DNA of 64,000 nt from Martinezella multihospitum (GCF_900094585.1 NZ_FMAG01000005.1:310001-374000); one strand, 5' to 3'; shown: positions 18,968-27,832, counted from the first letter of the stretch. Translations and numbers: made by a program. Notes: generated by a model from the letters alone, not told the origin.

Positions 18968-19813
18968 ATGGTGTCGAAACTGAATATCTTGCGGATTGCC
19001 TCTTTTTCGCAAGGTGAGACCGGCGGCAATCCGGCTGGCGTGTTAATTACGGAGAGCTTGCCCGATCCCGCTGAAATGCAGCAGATTGCTGCCGACGTGG
19101 GCTTCTCCGAAACGGCTTTCGCATGCCGTGATGGCGAGGCCTGGCGGGTGCGCTATTTTTCGCCCGAGTCGGAAGTTCCCTTCTGTGGTCACGCGACGAT
19201 CGCTCTCGGAGCAGCGCTTGCCTTGCGAGAAGGTGATGGCATTTTTCCGCTGGTGCTCAACCACGCGAACATCACGGTCGAAGGGCATCGAAATAGTGAT
19301 GCTTTGACGGCTGCGCTCCAATCGCCTCCGACAAGCAGTCAATCGCCGGCACCCGAACTGATATCCGAAGTCATGGCGTTGTTCGGATATTCGGCTGATG
19401 ACCTTGATCCAACGATCCCGCCCGCGCTCGTAAACGGTGGCGCGCAGCATTTCGCACTGACCCTCAATTCTCGCAGCGCTCTTGCTTCGATGCAATATGA
19501 TCTGAGCGCAGGGCGGTCGCTGATGATCCGCGAGGGTTGGGTCACAATCATACTCGCCTTTGCTGAAACGCCCCGATTGTTCCACACGCGCAATCCGTTT
19601 GCCTCTGGCGGCGTCTATGAAGACCCAGCAACCGGGGCTGCAACGGCAGCGTTCGCGGGCTATCTGCGTGATCTCGGTTGGCCGCATGGTGGGTCGATCG
19701 ATATCATCCAGGGCGAGGATATGGGCATGCGATCCAGCCTTCACGCCGATATTCCGCAGACACTCGGAAGCTCTATTCGAGTATCGGGTTCCGCAAGGCT
19801 CATGACCGCGTAA
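18968..19813 (+). CDS. PhzF-family isomerase/epimerase-like protein
   Basis: A 281-residue protein with the two-fold PhzF/diaminopimelate-epimerase-like barrel. The conserved GETGGNPAGV is near residues 18-27. VGFSETAF near 38 carries the usual catalytic Glu. CGHATIALG is near 76, and the second-half motif DPATGAATAAFAGYL near 217-231. Family members isomerise small aromatic or amino-acid substrates; without a phenazine cluster nearby, phenazine synthesis is not implied. The ribosome site GGGAGGA precedes the ATG. The third position is less GC-rich than in neighbours, which hints at later acquisition. Confidence 0.85.
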   Translation: MVSKLNILRIASFSQGETGGNPAGVLITESLPDPAEMQQIAADVGFSETAFACRDGEAWRVRYFSPESEVPFCGHATIALGAALALREGDGIFPLVLNHANITVEGHRNSDALTAALQSPPTSSQSPAPELISEVMALFGYSADDLDPTIPPALVNGGAQHFALTLNSRSALASMQYDLSAGRSLMIREGWVTIILAFAETPRLFHTRNPFASGGVYEDPATGAATAAFAGYLRDLGWPHGGSIDIIQGEDMGMRSSLHADIPQTLGSSIRVSGSARLMTA

Positions 19814-19890
19814 GTTTACGAGGCCCAGACAGTCACAGCTGGCAAAACGGGGGCTTGCAAAACGCCGCCTTCGGGTGTCAGAGTCGCCGC

Positions 19891-20382
19891 ATGGTTTCAA
19901 AACGTCTCTCACGGCTCGAAGGGCATCGCCGCAAGTTCATGGCGATCATCGACGATACGCCTGAATGCCAGCGCGCCGTCCATTACGCCGGCCGGCGCGC
20001 CAAGAATTCCAATGGTGGCCTCGTGCTGCTCTATGTGATCCCCGACGGCGACTTCCAGCAATGGCTCGGCGTCGAGGAGATCATGCGGGCGGAAGCGCGT
20101 GAAGAAGCCGAAGCGGTGACGGCAAAGGCGGCGCAGACCATCCGCGAGAATATCGGCATCGATGCGGAAATCGTCATTCGCGAGGGGGCGGCTGCCGAGC
20201 AGATCAATGCTGTCATCGAAGAGGATCGCGATATCGCGCTTCTGGTTCTGGCCGCAGGTTCCGCCAAGGAAGGCCCAGGCCCGCTCGTCTCGTCCATCGC
20301 CGGTCGCGCCGCTGCCTTCCCGATCCCGGTGACGGTGCTGCCAGATACGCTGAGCAATGAGGAAATCGACGCGCTGAGTTGA
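19891..20382 (+). CDS. Universal stress protein (UspA family)
   Basis: A 163-residue alpha/beta protein. It opens with a strand RRKFMAIIDDTPECQRAV and ends in a UspA-like segment DIALLVLAAGSAKEGPGPLVSSIAGRAAAFPIPVTVLP. The glycine pattern of the nucleotide loop is only partly like G-2x-G-9x-G-(S/T), so ATP binding is uncertain. I used ATG 19891; an upstream in-frame ATG at 19678 would overlap the PhzF gene by 136 bases. Roles of such proteins are usually in stress survival. The nfu gene follows 116 bases later with its own operator-like site. Confidence 0.85.
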   Translation: MVSKRLSRLEGHRRKFMAIIDDTPECQRAVHYAGRRAKNSNGGLVLLYVIPDGDFQQWLGVEEIMRAEAREEAEAVTAKAAQTIRENIGIDAEIVIREGAAAEQINAVIEEDRDIALLVLAAGSAKEGPGPLVSSIAGRAAAFPIPVTVLPDTLSNEEIDALS

Positions 20383-20443
20383 TCGCGTGTGCCATTTCTT
20401 GAGAAACACTCTCTTGAATAGAATGGCCAAAAGGCCTATTTTC

Positions 20444-20460
20444 TTTTGAAATATTCTAAA
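20444..20460. promoter_or_regulatory. Irr-type iron control element (ICE-like box) upstream of nfu
   Basis: TTTTGAA-ATA-TTCTAAA is a 17-base near-perfect palindrome. It has one mismatch to the ICE consensus I recall for the rhizobial iron regulator Irr (TTTAGAA-N3-TTCTAAA). It lies 38 bases before the start of a Fe-S cluster carrier gene. Confidence 0.5.
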
Positions 20461-20498
20461 GTCGGGACCGGGCGTCTGCCCGCCGCATGGAGATCAAG

Positions 20499-21065
20499 AT
20501 GTTCATTCAGACCGAAGCGACGCCGAACCCCGCCACCCTCAAGTTTCTGCCGGGCAAAGTGGTGATGGAAAGCGGCACGGCCGAGTTCCGCAGCGCCGAA
20601 GAGGCTGAGGCTTCGCCGCTTGCTGCCCGCCTTTTCGAAGTCCCGGGTGTAACCGGCGTTTATTTCGGCTACGACTTCATCTCCGTCTCCAAGGAGAGTC
20701 AGGAATGGCAGCACCTGAAGCCCGCCATCCTCGGTTCGATCATGGAGCATTTCATGTCCGGCAAGCCGGTCATGGGCTCCTCTTCCGTGTCCTCGGAAGT
20801 GCAGGATGCCGGCGGTGAGTTCTTCGATGAGGGTGACGAGGCGATCGTGCTGACCATCAAGGAGCTGCTGGATACCCGCGTCCGTCCGGCCGTTGCCCAG
20901 GATGGCGGCGATATCACGTTCCGCGGCTTCCGTGACGGCAAGGTCTATCTGAACATGAAGGGTTCCTGCGCCGGCTGCCCGTCTTCGACTGCGACGCTGA
21001 AGCATGGTGTGCAGAACTTGCTGCGCCATTTCGTCCCGGAAGTGCAGGAAGTCGAAGCCGTTTAA
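20499..21065 (+). CDS. NifU-domain Fe-S cluster carrier protein (Nfu type)
   Basis: A 188-residue two-domain scaffold/carrier. The N-terminal Nfu_N domain (about 1-88) opens FIQTEATPNPATLKFLPG. The C-terminal NifU domain carries the cluster-binding CAGC motif (Cys157 and Cys160) in a GSCAGCPSSTATLKHG context. Such proteins pass 4Fe-4S clusters to target enzymes. ATG 20499 is preferred because GGAG lies six bases before it; an in-frame ATG at 20487 is possible. The preceding ICE-like palindrome suggests control by iron through Irr. MiaB, a 4Fe-4S enzyme, is encoded 3 kb downstream. Confidence 0.92.
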   Translation: MFIQTEATPNPATLKFLPGKVVMESGTAEFRSAEEAEASPLAARLFEVPGVTGVYFGYDFISVSKESQEWQHLKPAILGSIMEHFMSGKPVMGSSSVSSEVQDAGGEFFDEGDEAIVLTIKELLDTRVRPAVAQDGGDITFRGFRDGKVYLNMKGSCAGCPSSTATLKHGVQNLLRHFVPEVQEVEAV

Positions 21066-21090
21066 TATCTAGGCTTTCGGAAAAATTGAC

Positions 21091-21747
21091 ATGATCGTAC
21101 TGGCGCTCGACACGGCAGGTGTGGATTGCGCTGCCGCTGTGTATGATAGCGGCAGTGATTCTGTGATGGGGGAGGTCACGGAAACGATCGGACGGGGGCA
21201 TGCCGAGCATTTGATGCACGTGGTCGACGCGACGCTGGCGAAAGCCGGTGTAGCGCTTTCGGCGATCGAGCGTGTCGTCGTGACCGTCGGCCCCGGTTCC
21301 TTCACCGGCATCCGCATCGGCGTCGCAGCCGCACGCGGTTTTGCACTTTCCCTCAATGTTCCAGCCGTTGGCGTCACGACCCTCGAGGTCATGGCAGCAA
21401 CGGCGCGACAACAGAATCCGGGTAAGTCGGTTCTGGCTGCCATCGATGCCAAGCGCGAGGAGATCTATCTCCAGACGTTCGATGCCAATGGCAGCCCGCT
21501 GGACGAGGCTCGGGCCGTGACGATCGATGAAGCGCGGGCAATCGCCGGCTCCTTCGATGGCATCGTCACCGGAACGGCTGTCGCCCGGTTAAGCGACGCG
21601 CCGCCGGCGGAGCGGCCAGACGCATTTCCGATTGCCATCGTCGCCCGGCTGGGCGCTGGCAAGCCTGCCGGCGAAAAGCCGAAGCCGCTTTATCTTCGCG
21701 GACCCGATGCCAGACCGCAGGCCGGATACGCAGTTGCCAGGCAATAG
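21091..21747 (+). CDS. tsaB: tRNA threonylcarbamoyladenosine biosynthesis protein TsaB
   Basis: A 218-residue ASKHA-fold protein that forms the TsaB-TsaD-TsaE complex making t6A37 in ANN-reading tRNAs. Visible hallmarks are the opening VLALDTAGVDCAAAVYD, the central VVVTVGPGSFTGIRIGVAAARGF and VLAAIDAKREEIYLQ. The length is typical. rimI begins three bases after the stop, the common tsaB-rimI pairing. Confidence 0.95.
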   Translation: MIVLALDTAGVDCAAAVYDSGSDSVMGEVTETIGRGHAEHLMHVVDATLAKAGVALSAIERVVVTVGPGSFTGIRIGVAAARGFALSLNVPAVGVTTLEVMAATARQQNPGKSVLAAIDAKREEIYLQTFDANGSPLDEARAVTIDEARAIAGSFDGIVTGTAVARLSDAPPAERPDAFPIAIVARLGAGKPAGEKPKPLYLRGPDARPQAGYAVARQ

Positions 21748-21749
21748 AC

Positions 21750-22244
21750 ATGCTCGAATCCTACCTGACTTTGAAAGCCGAATACGAAATCGTCCCGATG
21801 GAGCTCAAGGATTGCGCCGAGGTGGCGCTTCTGCATGGGGAGCGGTTCCCCAGGGTTTGGGACGAGAGTGAATTTCAGGGACTCCTCGGACAGGAGACCA
21901 CCTTCGGCTTCGTCGCCCGCCAGACCAACGCCATCCTGAAAAAGGCGCTTCCAGGCTTCGTGCTGGCGCGACATGTGGCGGGTGAGGGTGAAATCCTGAC
22001 GATCGCCGTCAACGCCAAGCTCGGGCGCTCCGGTCTCGGCTGGCGGCTGATGCAGGCAGCTCTTCGCGAAGCCCGCAATCGCGGCGGCGAAACCATGTTT
22101 CTGGAGGTCGACGGCGGCAATCAGCCAGCCCTCGGCCTCTATCGCAAGCTCGGTTTCGAAACGGTCGGCGAGCGCAAGGCCTATTATGTCGGTGAAAACG
22201 GCCAGAAGTCGACGGCGCTTGTCATGCGCCGCGTTCTTCGCTAG
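21750..22244 (+). CDS. rimI: RimI-type GNAT N-acetyltransferase
   Basis: A 164-residue GNAT protein placed two bases after tsaB, where rimI usually lies. The acetyl-CoA-binding region is ILTIAVNAKLGRSGLGWRLM, with the partly kept Q/R-x-x-G-x-G/A pattern as GRSGLG. It is followed by EVDGGNQPALGLYRKLGFETVGERKAYY, typical of RimI. RimI acetylates the N-terminal alanine of ribosomal protein S18 in E. coli; the substrate here is inferred from context and similarity only. Confidence 0.9.
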   Translation: MLESYLTLKAEYEIVPMELKDCAEVALLHGERFPRVWDESEFQGLLGQETTFGFVARQTNAILKKALPGFVLARHVAGEGEILTIAVNAKLGRSGLGWRLMQAALREARNRGGETMFLEVDGGNQPALGLYRKLGFETVGERKAYYVGENGQKSTALVMRRVLR

Positions 22245-22295
22245 TCCGTTGTCACAGTCCAATAGACCAAACCGACAGACCGAAGACAGCGATCG

Positions 22296-22724
22296 ATGGA
22301 TGATGCCGTAAAATCCCTGGAGGAGCTCTGCGCCGAGCGCGGTATGCGCATGACGGACCAGCGCCGGGTCATTGCGCGCATCATCGAAAGCTCCGGCGAT
22401 CACCCCGATGTCGAGGAGCTCTATCGCCGCTCCGTTCAGGTGGATGCGAAGATCTCCATCTCGACGGTCTATCGCACGGTAAAACTGTTCGAGGATGCCG
22501 GCCTTCTCGCCCGCCACGATTTCCGCGACGGCCGCTCCCGCTACGAGACCGTACCCGAAGAGCATCACGATCACCTGATCGACCTGAAAAGCGGTCAGGT
22601 GATCGAATTCCATTCGCCGGAGATCGAGGCGCTGCAGGAGCGCATCGCCCGCGAACACGGCTTCAAACTCGTCGACCACCGGCTGGAGCTTTACGGCATC
22701 CCGCTGAAGAAGGACGAAGGTTGA
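22296..22724 (+). CDS. fur: Fur-family metal-dependent regulator (Mur/Fur)
   Basis: A 142-residue regulator with an N-terminal winged helix (RMTDQRRVIARII to STVYRTVKLFEDAGLL) and a C-terminal metal/dimerisation domain with EEHHDHLIDL near residues 86-95. It is close to the canonical Fur sequence and unlike Irr. In Rhizobium and Sinorhizobium this orthologue acts mainly as a manganese-responsive repressor (Mur) of transporters such as sitABCD or mntH, while RirA and Irr handle iron. It lacks the extra Cys pairs of many Fur proteins. It sits between rimI and olsA on the same strand. Confidence 0.9.
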   Translation: MDDAVKSLEELCAERGMRMTDQRRVIARIIESSGDHPDVEELYRRSVQVDAKISISTVYRTVKLFEDAGLLARHDFRDGRSRYETVPEEHHDHLIDLKSGQVIEFHSPEIEALQERIAREHGFKLVDHRLELYGIPLKKDEG

Positions 22725-22757
22725 CGTGACGGTTTTCATGCAGGAGCGAATGATTTG

Positions 22758-23552
22758 ATGACCTGGCTGCGCATCGGCTGTGCCGCCGTGGTCATTGGCG
22801 TCGTCAGCGCGGTGATGCTGCCGATGCAGATCCTTTGCCTGCGTTTCGACTGGAGGCTCAGGCGCTATCTGCCGCGCTACTGGCATCGCATCGTCTGCTA
22901 CTGGCTTGGCGTGCGCATCCATGTGATCGGCAAGATCGAGACGAGCCGACCCTTGATGCTGGCGGCCAATCACTCATCCTGGCTGGATATTCTCGTTCTA
23001 TCGGCAGTCGCCGATGTTGCCTTCATCGCCAAATCGGAAGTTCGGGACTGGCCGATCTTCGGTCAATTCGCGCAGTGGCAGAAGAGCGTCTTCGTCGAGC
23101 GCGAGCAAAAGCGCAAGACCGGCGATCAGGTGAATGAGATCGCGGACCGCATGGCCGATGGCGAGATCATGGTGCTGTTTCCCGAAGGCACGACTTCCGA
23201 CGGTAATCGCCTGCTCGAAGTTAAGTCGTCGCTGTTCGGCGCCGCTGCCGCTGCCTTGCCGAAGGCGCCGGATGCCGTCGTGCATGTCCAGCCGGTCGCG
23301 GTCGCCTATACCCGCGTCCACGGCACCGCCATGGGCCGCTATTATCGCCCGCTGACGGCGTGGCCCGGCGATATCGAGCTCGTGCCGCACTTGAAGGGCA
23401 TCATCCAGTGTGGTGCCATCGATGTCGACGTCTGCTTTGGCGAGGCGGTCGATTATCGTGCTGGCACCAACCGCAAGGAAGTCAGCGCCACCATCGCGCG
23501 GCGCATCCGCAATATGCTCGCAAGCCGCCTGCTCGGCCGCGAGATCGCTTGA
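22758..23552 (+). CDS. olsA: 1-acyl-glycerol-3-phosphate / lyso-ornithine lipid O-acyltransferase
   Basis: A 264-residue PlsC-family membrane acyltransferase with an N-terminal hydrophobic helix. It has the HX4D catalytic motif (His72 to Asp77 in NHSSWLD) and the acceptor motif FPEGTTSDGNR. In S. meliloti the PlsC-like protein beside miaB is, as I recall, OlsA, which adds the second acyl chain to lyso-ornithine lipid. The same context here (fur - this gene - miaB - phoH - ybeY) supports that name. Phosphatidic acid synthesis is the alternative. ATG 22758 is used with GGAG at 22743; a TTG at 22755 would add one residue. Confidence 0.8.
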   Translation: MTWLRIGCAAVVIGVVSAVMLPMQILCLRFDWRLRRYLPRYWHRIVCYWLGVRIHVIGKIETSRPLMLAANHSSWLDILVLSAVADVAFIAKSEVRDWPIFGQFAQWQKSVFVEREQKRKTGDQVNEIADRMADGEIMVLFPEGTTSDGNRLLEVKSSLFGAAAAALPKAPDAVVHVQPVAVAYTRVHGTAMGRYYRPLTAWPGDIELVPHLKGIIQCGAIDVDVCFGEAVDYRAGTNRKEVSATIARRIRNMLASRLLGREIA

Positions 23553-23613
23553 TTTCCAGGTGATTCCAACTTTTCCATTTTCTCCGACGGCAAAAGCCAC
23601 TACATAGCGGCCC

Positions 23614-25026
23614 ATGACCAAGGACAGCCTAACCCTCGATGCCCCGGCGGCCGACGCTTTGCAGCTCGGCCCCCGCGATGGCTCCAACAGCCGCAAGGTT
23701 TTCATCAAGACCTACGGCTGTCAGATGAATGTCTATGATTCCACGCGGATGAGCGATGCGCTGTCGCGCGACGGCTACGAGCCGACCGAGGACATGGAAG
23801 AGGCCGATCTCGTCCTTTTGAACACCTGTCATATCCGCGAGAAGGCAGCGGAAAAGGTCTATTCCGCGCTTGGCCGTCTGCGCGAGATGAAGAAGCGCAA
23901 GGCTGCCGACGGCCGCGAGATGATGATCGGTGTCACCGGCTGCGTCGCGCAGGCCGAGGGCGAGGAAATCCTGCGGCGCGCGCCTGCCGTCGATGTCGTC
24001 ATTGGCCCGCAGACCTATCACCGCCTGCCGGACGCGCTTCGCCGCGCCAAGGAAGGCCAGCGTGTCGTCGATACCGAATATGCGATCGAGGACAAGTTCG
24101 AGCATCTACCGATCGCTGAAAAGACAAAGATCCGCGCCCGCGGTGTCACCGCCTTTTTGACAGTGCAGGAAGGCTGCGACAAGTTCTGTACCTTCTGTGT
24201 CGTTCCCTATACCCGCGGCTCCGAAGTCTCCCGCCCGGTCGCCCAGATCGTCGAAGAGGCCGAGAAGCTGGTGGATGGCGGCGTGCGTGAAATCACGCTG
24301 CTCGGCCAGAACGTCAATGCCTGGCATGGTGCCGGTCCTACGGGCGAAGCCTGGAGCCTCGGTGATCTCCTTTATCGGCTTGCTGAAATTCCCGGCTTGG
24401 CACGACTGCGCTACACGACCAGCCACCCGCGTGACATGGACGATCGCCTGATCGGCGCGCATCGCGATCTGCGGACGCTGATGCCCTATCTGCATCTGCC
24501 GGTTCAGGCCGGCTCGGACCGCATCCTGAAGGCGATGAACCGGCGCCATACGGCGGCGGAATACCTCACTCTCATCGAGAGAATCCGCACTGCACGGCCT
24601 GATATCGCCCTGTCGGGCGACTTCATCGTCGGCTTCCCGGGGGAGACAGATCAGGATTTTGAGGATACATTGAAGCTGATCGAGGAGGTGAATTATGCAC
24701 AGGCCTTCTCGTTCAAATATTCCACGCGGCCGGGCACGCCCGGTGCGGAGCTGAAGGACCAGGTGCCCGAAGAGGTCAAGACCGAGCGTTTGGAGCGGTT
24801 GCAGGCGTTGTTGCTGAGGCAGCAACATGCTTTTGCGGAAGCCTGCGTGGGCAAAACAGTGGATATCCTTCTGGAAAAGCCGGGCCGGATGCCGGGCCAG
24901 TTGATTGGACGCTCTCCCTGGCTGCAATCTGTGAATATTGATGCAAAAGCATCGCAAATCGGTGACATTATTAACGTACGAATCACCGGAACCAGCACCA
25001 ACAGCCTTTTTGCTGAGTTGCTCTAG
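23614..25026 (+). CDS. miaB: tRNA-2-methylthio-N6-dimethylallyladenosine synthase
   Basis: A 470-residue radical-SAM methylthiotransferase acting on A37 of tRNAs. The N-terminal UPF0004 domain holds three cluster cysteines in TYGCQMNVYDS, NTCHIREKA and TGCVAQAEG. The radical-SAM motif CDKFCTFC has Cys188, Cys192 and Cys195. A C-terminal TRAM domain closes the protein (LIGRSPWLQSV onward). It needs two 4Fe-4S clusters, so the nfu gene upstream may serve it. phoH starts 31 bases later. Confidence 0.96.
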   Translation: MTKDSLTLDAPAADALQLGPRDGSNSRKVFIKTYGCQMNVYDSTRMSDALSRDGYEPTEDMEEADLVLLNTCHIREKAAEKVYSALGRLREMKKRKAADGREMMIGVTGCVAQAEGEEILRRAPAVDVVIGPQTYHRLPDALRRAKEGQRVVDTEYAIEDKFEHLPIAEKTKIRARGVTAFLTVQEGCDKFCTFCVVPYTRGSEVSRPVAQIVEEAEKLVDGGVREITLLGQNVNAWHGAGPTGEAWSLGDLLYRLAEIPGLARLRYTTSHPRDMDDRLIGAHRDLRTLMPYLHLPVQAGSDRILKAMNRRHTAAEYLTLIERIRTARPDIALSGDFIVGFPGETDQDFEDTLKLIEEVNYAQAFSFKYSTRPGTPGAELKDQVPEEVKTERLERLQALLLRQQHAFAEACVGKTVDILLEKPGRMPGQLIGRSPWLQSVNIDAKASQIGDIINVRITGTSTNSLFAELL

Positions 25027-25056
25027 GGTCCGGACGAGCCAAGGGAGCCGCACCGC

Positions 25057-26109
25057 TTGAACGGACAGGAATTGGTTTCTTCTTCATCGCGCCAGCCCCG
25101 CACCGCGAGCGACGCCAATCACTTCACCCTGACGTTCGAGAATAATCGGTTCGCCAGCGAGCTTTTCGGACAATTCGACCAGAATTTGAAGCTGCTTGAG
25201 GAGCGCCTCGGCATCGATGCTCGCGCCCGCGGCAACTCCGTCGTCATCACCGGCGACGTGCTCGCCACCAATCAGGCGCGCCGCACGCTCGATTACCTCT
25301 ATGACAAGCTGCAAAAAGGCGGCAATGTGGAGCGTTCCGACGTGGAAGGGGCAATCCGCATGGCGGTTGCCGCCGACGACCAATTGACGCTGCCGACCAT
25401 GGAGAGAAAAGCCAAGTTGACGATGGCGCAGATTTCGACGCGCAAGAAGACGATCATCGCGCGCACGCCGACCCAGGATGCCTATATGCGGGCGCTGGAG
25501 CGCTCCGAGCTCGTTCTCGGCGTAGGTCCTGCCGGTACCGGCAAGACCTATCTCGCCGTCGCGCACGCCGCCCAGCTCCTGGAGCGCGGTGCGGTGGAAA
25601 AGATCATCCTGTCGCGCCCGGCCGTCGAAGCCGGCGAGCGCCTCGGCTTCCTGCCCGGCGACATGAAGGAAAAGGTCGATCCTTATCTTCGCCCGCTCTA
25701 TGACGCGCTTTACGACATGATGCCGGGCGACAAGGTCGAACGTGCCATCACCGCAGGCGTCATCGAAATTGCGCCGCTCGCCTTCATGCGTGGCCGCACA
25801 CTCTCCAATGCCGCCGTCATCCTCGATGAGGCGCAGAACACGACGTCGATGCAGATGAAGATGTTCCTGACGCGTCTCGGCGAAAACTCGCGGATGATCG
25901 TAACCGGCGACCCAAGCCAGATCGATTTGCCGCGCGGTGTCAAATCCGGCCTCGTGGAAGCGCTGCAGCTATTGGACGGTGTCGAAGGCATCACCATCGT
26001 CCGCTTCAAGGATACGGACGTCGTCCGTCATCCGCTGGTGGCGCGCATCGTCCGGGCCTACGATTCCACCTATGCCGCAAAGGCAGAGGAAAGCGATCCG
26101 CAGATCTGA
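25057..26109 (+). CDS. phoH: PhoH-family ATPase
   Basis: A 350-residue P-loop protein. Walker A is GPAGTGKT (residues 157-164) and Walker B AVILDEAQN near 253. GDPSQIDLP completes the helicase-like core. An N-terminal region with a KH-like domain precedes the ATPase, as in PhoH/YbeZ proteins. It starts with TTG at 25057, with AAGGGAG at 25041-25047 as ribosome site. PhoH is genetically linked to YbeY, which follows directly, so a shared role in RNA or ribosome metabolism is likely. The miaB-phoH-ybeY-tlyC-lnt order is widespread in proteobacteria. Confidence 0.94.
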   Translation: MNGQELVSSSSRQPRTASDANHFTLTFENNRFASELFGQFDQNLKLLEERLGIDARARGNSVVITGDVLATNQARRTLDYLYDKLQKGGNVERSDVEGAIRMAVAADDQLTLPTMERKAKLTMAQISTRKKTIIARTPTQDAYMRALERSELVLGVGPAGTGKTYLAVAHAAQLLERGAVEKIILSRPAVEAGERLGFLPGDMKEKVDPYLRPLYDALYDMMPGDKVERAITAGVIEIAPLAFMRGRTLSNAAVILDEAQNTTSMQMKMFLTRLGENSRMIVTGDPSQIDLPRGVKSGLVEALQLLDGVEGITIVRFKDTDVVRHPLVARIVRAYDSTYAAKAEESDPQI

Positions 26110-26127
26110 TCTGCGGTGCGAAAACTC

Positions 26128-26634
26128 ATGGCCGAACTCGATATACAGATAAGCGTGGAGGAGGGCGATTGGCCCTCCGAAGAGATATTGCAGTCGCTTG
26201 CCGAGCGGGTGCTGGGTGAAGCTGCCGATTATCTCAAGAAACACGAAAAGCAGCCATTTCCAAAAATGGCGACCGAATTGTCGCTGGTCTTCACCGACGA
26301 CGCCTCGATCCGTGAGATCAATGCGGAATGGCGCTCGCAGGACAAGGCGACGAACGTACTTTCCTTCCCCGCCTTTCCACTTGAGCCCGGCGGCAAGCCC
26401 GGCCCGATGCTTGGCGATATCATCATCGCCAGGGAAACCGTGGAGCGCGAAGCCGTCGATCTCGAAAAGAGTTTTGACGACCATCTGACGCATTTGATGG
26501 TGCATGGTTTCTTGCATCTCTTCGGCTACGACCATATGAATAATAGCGAAGCCGAAAGAATGGAGGGGCTGGAGACTCGCATTTTGGCTGGTCTTGGCCT
26601 ATCTGATCCCTATGCGGGACAAGACCCCATTTGA
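26128..26634 (+). CDS. ybeY: Endoribonuclease YbeY (16S rRNA maturation factor)
   Basis: A 168-residue zinc metalloprotein needed for 16S rRNA 3'-end maturation and ribosome quality control; in Sinorhizobium it also affects symbiosis. The zinc motif is HGFLHLFGYDH (His126, His130, His136). The substrate-groove motif SLVFTDDASIREINAEWR and DKATNVLSFP are present. I prefer ATG 26128 over an in-frame GTG at 26116. It lies 18 bases after phoH and 25 bases before the CBS-domain gene, in a tight operon. Confidence 0.95.
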   Translation: MAELDIQISVEEGDWPSEEILQSLAERVLGEAADYLKKHEKQPFPKMATELSLVFTDDASIREINAEWRSQDKATNVLSFPAFPLEPGGKPGPMLGDIIIARETVEREAVDLEKSFDDHLTHLMVHGFLHLFGYDHMNNSEAERMEGLETRILAGLGLSDPYAGQDPI

Positions 26635-26659
26635 TTTGAACCCTGTCTGACCAGGAACA

Positions 26660-27832
26660 ATGAGCGACTTTACGACAAGATCGGCCCCCGAGGCCAAAGA
26701 CGGCGCCGATGCAGCCTCCTCCGACGAGGTAGGCAGTAGTAGCAACGGCAAGCGATCCCAATCTTCATTCTGGGCACGTGCTGCACGCATTCTGCGCCCG
26801 GCACAGGATTCCGCCCGGTTGCGCGAGGATCTTGCCGATGCGTTGATGACCAACGCGGCCGGCGACGATACCTTCTCCGCGGATGAGCGGGCGATGCTGC
26901 ACAACATCCTGCGCTTCCGCGAGGTGCGCGTCGAGGATGTCATGGTGCCGCGCGCCGACATCGAGGCCGTCGACCAGAACATCACCATCGGCGAACTGAT
27001 GATCCTCTTCGAGGAAAGCGGCCGTTCGCGTATGCCCGTCTATGCCGACACGCTGGATGATCCGCGCGGCATGGTGCATATCCGCGACCTGCTCTCCTAC
27101 GTCGCCAAACAGGCCCGCAACAAGCGCCGCGCCGGCACGGCCAAGACGGCGGCCGCTGCAACGGCAGTACCTGCGGCCGAAAAGCCGGCGCGCTCGGCCA
27201 AGCCGAATTTCGATCTGTCGCGCGTCGACCTGCAGAAGACGCTGGTCGAGGCCGGCATCATCCGCAAGATCCTGTTCGTGCCGCCTTCGATGCTTGCCTC
27301 CGATCTCCTGCGCCGCATGCAGGTCAACCGCACGCAGATGGCCTTGGTTATCGATGAATACGGTGGCACGGACGGCCTGGCGTCGCATGAGGACATCGTC
27401 GAAATGGTCGTCGGCGACATCGACGATGAGCACGATGACGAAGAAGTGATGTTCAAGCGCGTCTCCGAAGACGTCTTCGTGGCCGACGCTCGCGTCGAGC
27501 TCGAGGAGATCGCAGCCGCGATCGGTCCGGATTTCGACATTGCCGAGCAGGTGGACGAAGTGGATACGCTTGGCGGTCTGATCTTCTCCGCTCTCGGCCG
27601 CATTCCGGTGCGTGGCGAGGTCGTGCAGGCGCTTCCAGGCTTCGAATTCCATATTCTCGACGCCGATCCGCGCCGCATCAAGCGGGTGCGCATCACGCGC
27701 AAGCGTCATGCCGCCCGTCGCCGGCCGACCGTCAAGCTGGAAGGTGAGGCGGGTGCGCCGGAGCGTGATTTGCCGGCGCCGGAAGCGATTGCCGAAGAAA
27801 CCTCGGCAGAACGTAACGCGACCAGCCATTAA
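26660..27832 (+). CDS. CBS-domain TlyC/CorC-type protein (hemolysin-like)
   Basis: A 390-residue soluble protein. Two CBS domains span about residues 95-265, starting VMVPRADIEAVDQ. They are split by an Ala/Lys-rich linker (about 150-185). A CorC_HlyC transporter-associated domain follows (about 275-355, with EIAAAIGPDFD and VDTLGGLIFSALGRIP). The tail is charged and basic. No membrane-spanning DUF21 domain is present, so this is the short TlyC/CorC type. CorC relatives influence Mg/Co efflux or, next to lnt, membrane integrity. The hemolysin name is historical. Confidence 0.9.
   Translation: MSDFTTRSAPEAKDGADAASSDEVGSSSNGKRSQSSFWARAARILRPAQDSARLREDLADALMTNAAGDDTFSADERAMLHNILRFREVRVEDVMVPRADIEAVDQNITIGELMILFEESGRSRMPVYADTLDDPRGMVHIRDLLSYVAKQARNKRRAGTAKTAAAATAVPAAEKPARSAKPNFDLSRVDLQKTLVEAGIIRKILFVPPSMLASDLLRRMQVNRTQMALVIDEYGGTDGLASHEDIVEMVVGDIDDEHDDEEVMFKRVSEDVFVADARVELEEIAAAIGPDFDIAEQVDEVDTLGGLIFSALGRIPVRGEVVQALPGFEFHILDADPRRIKRVRITRKRHAARRRPTVKLEGEAGAPERDLPAPEAIAEETSAERNATSH

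Noticed and set aside
18968..19813. Phenazine biosynthesis
   Set aside because: Only a PhzF-like fold is present, with no other phz gene nearby.
26660..27832. True hemolysin
   Set aside because: The protein has CBS and CorC_HlyC domains and no signal peptide or pore-forming segment; the name is historical.
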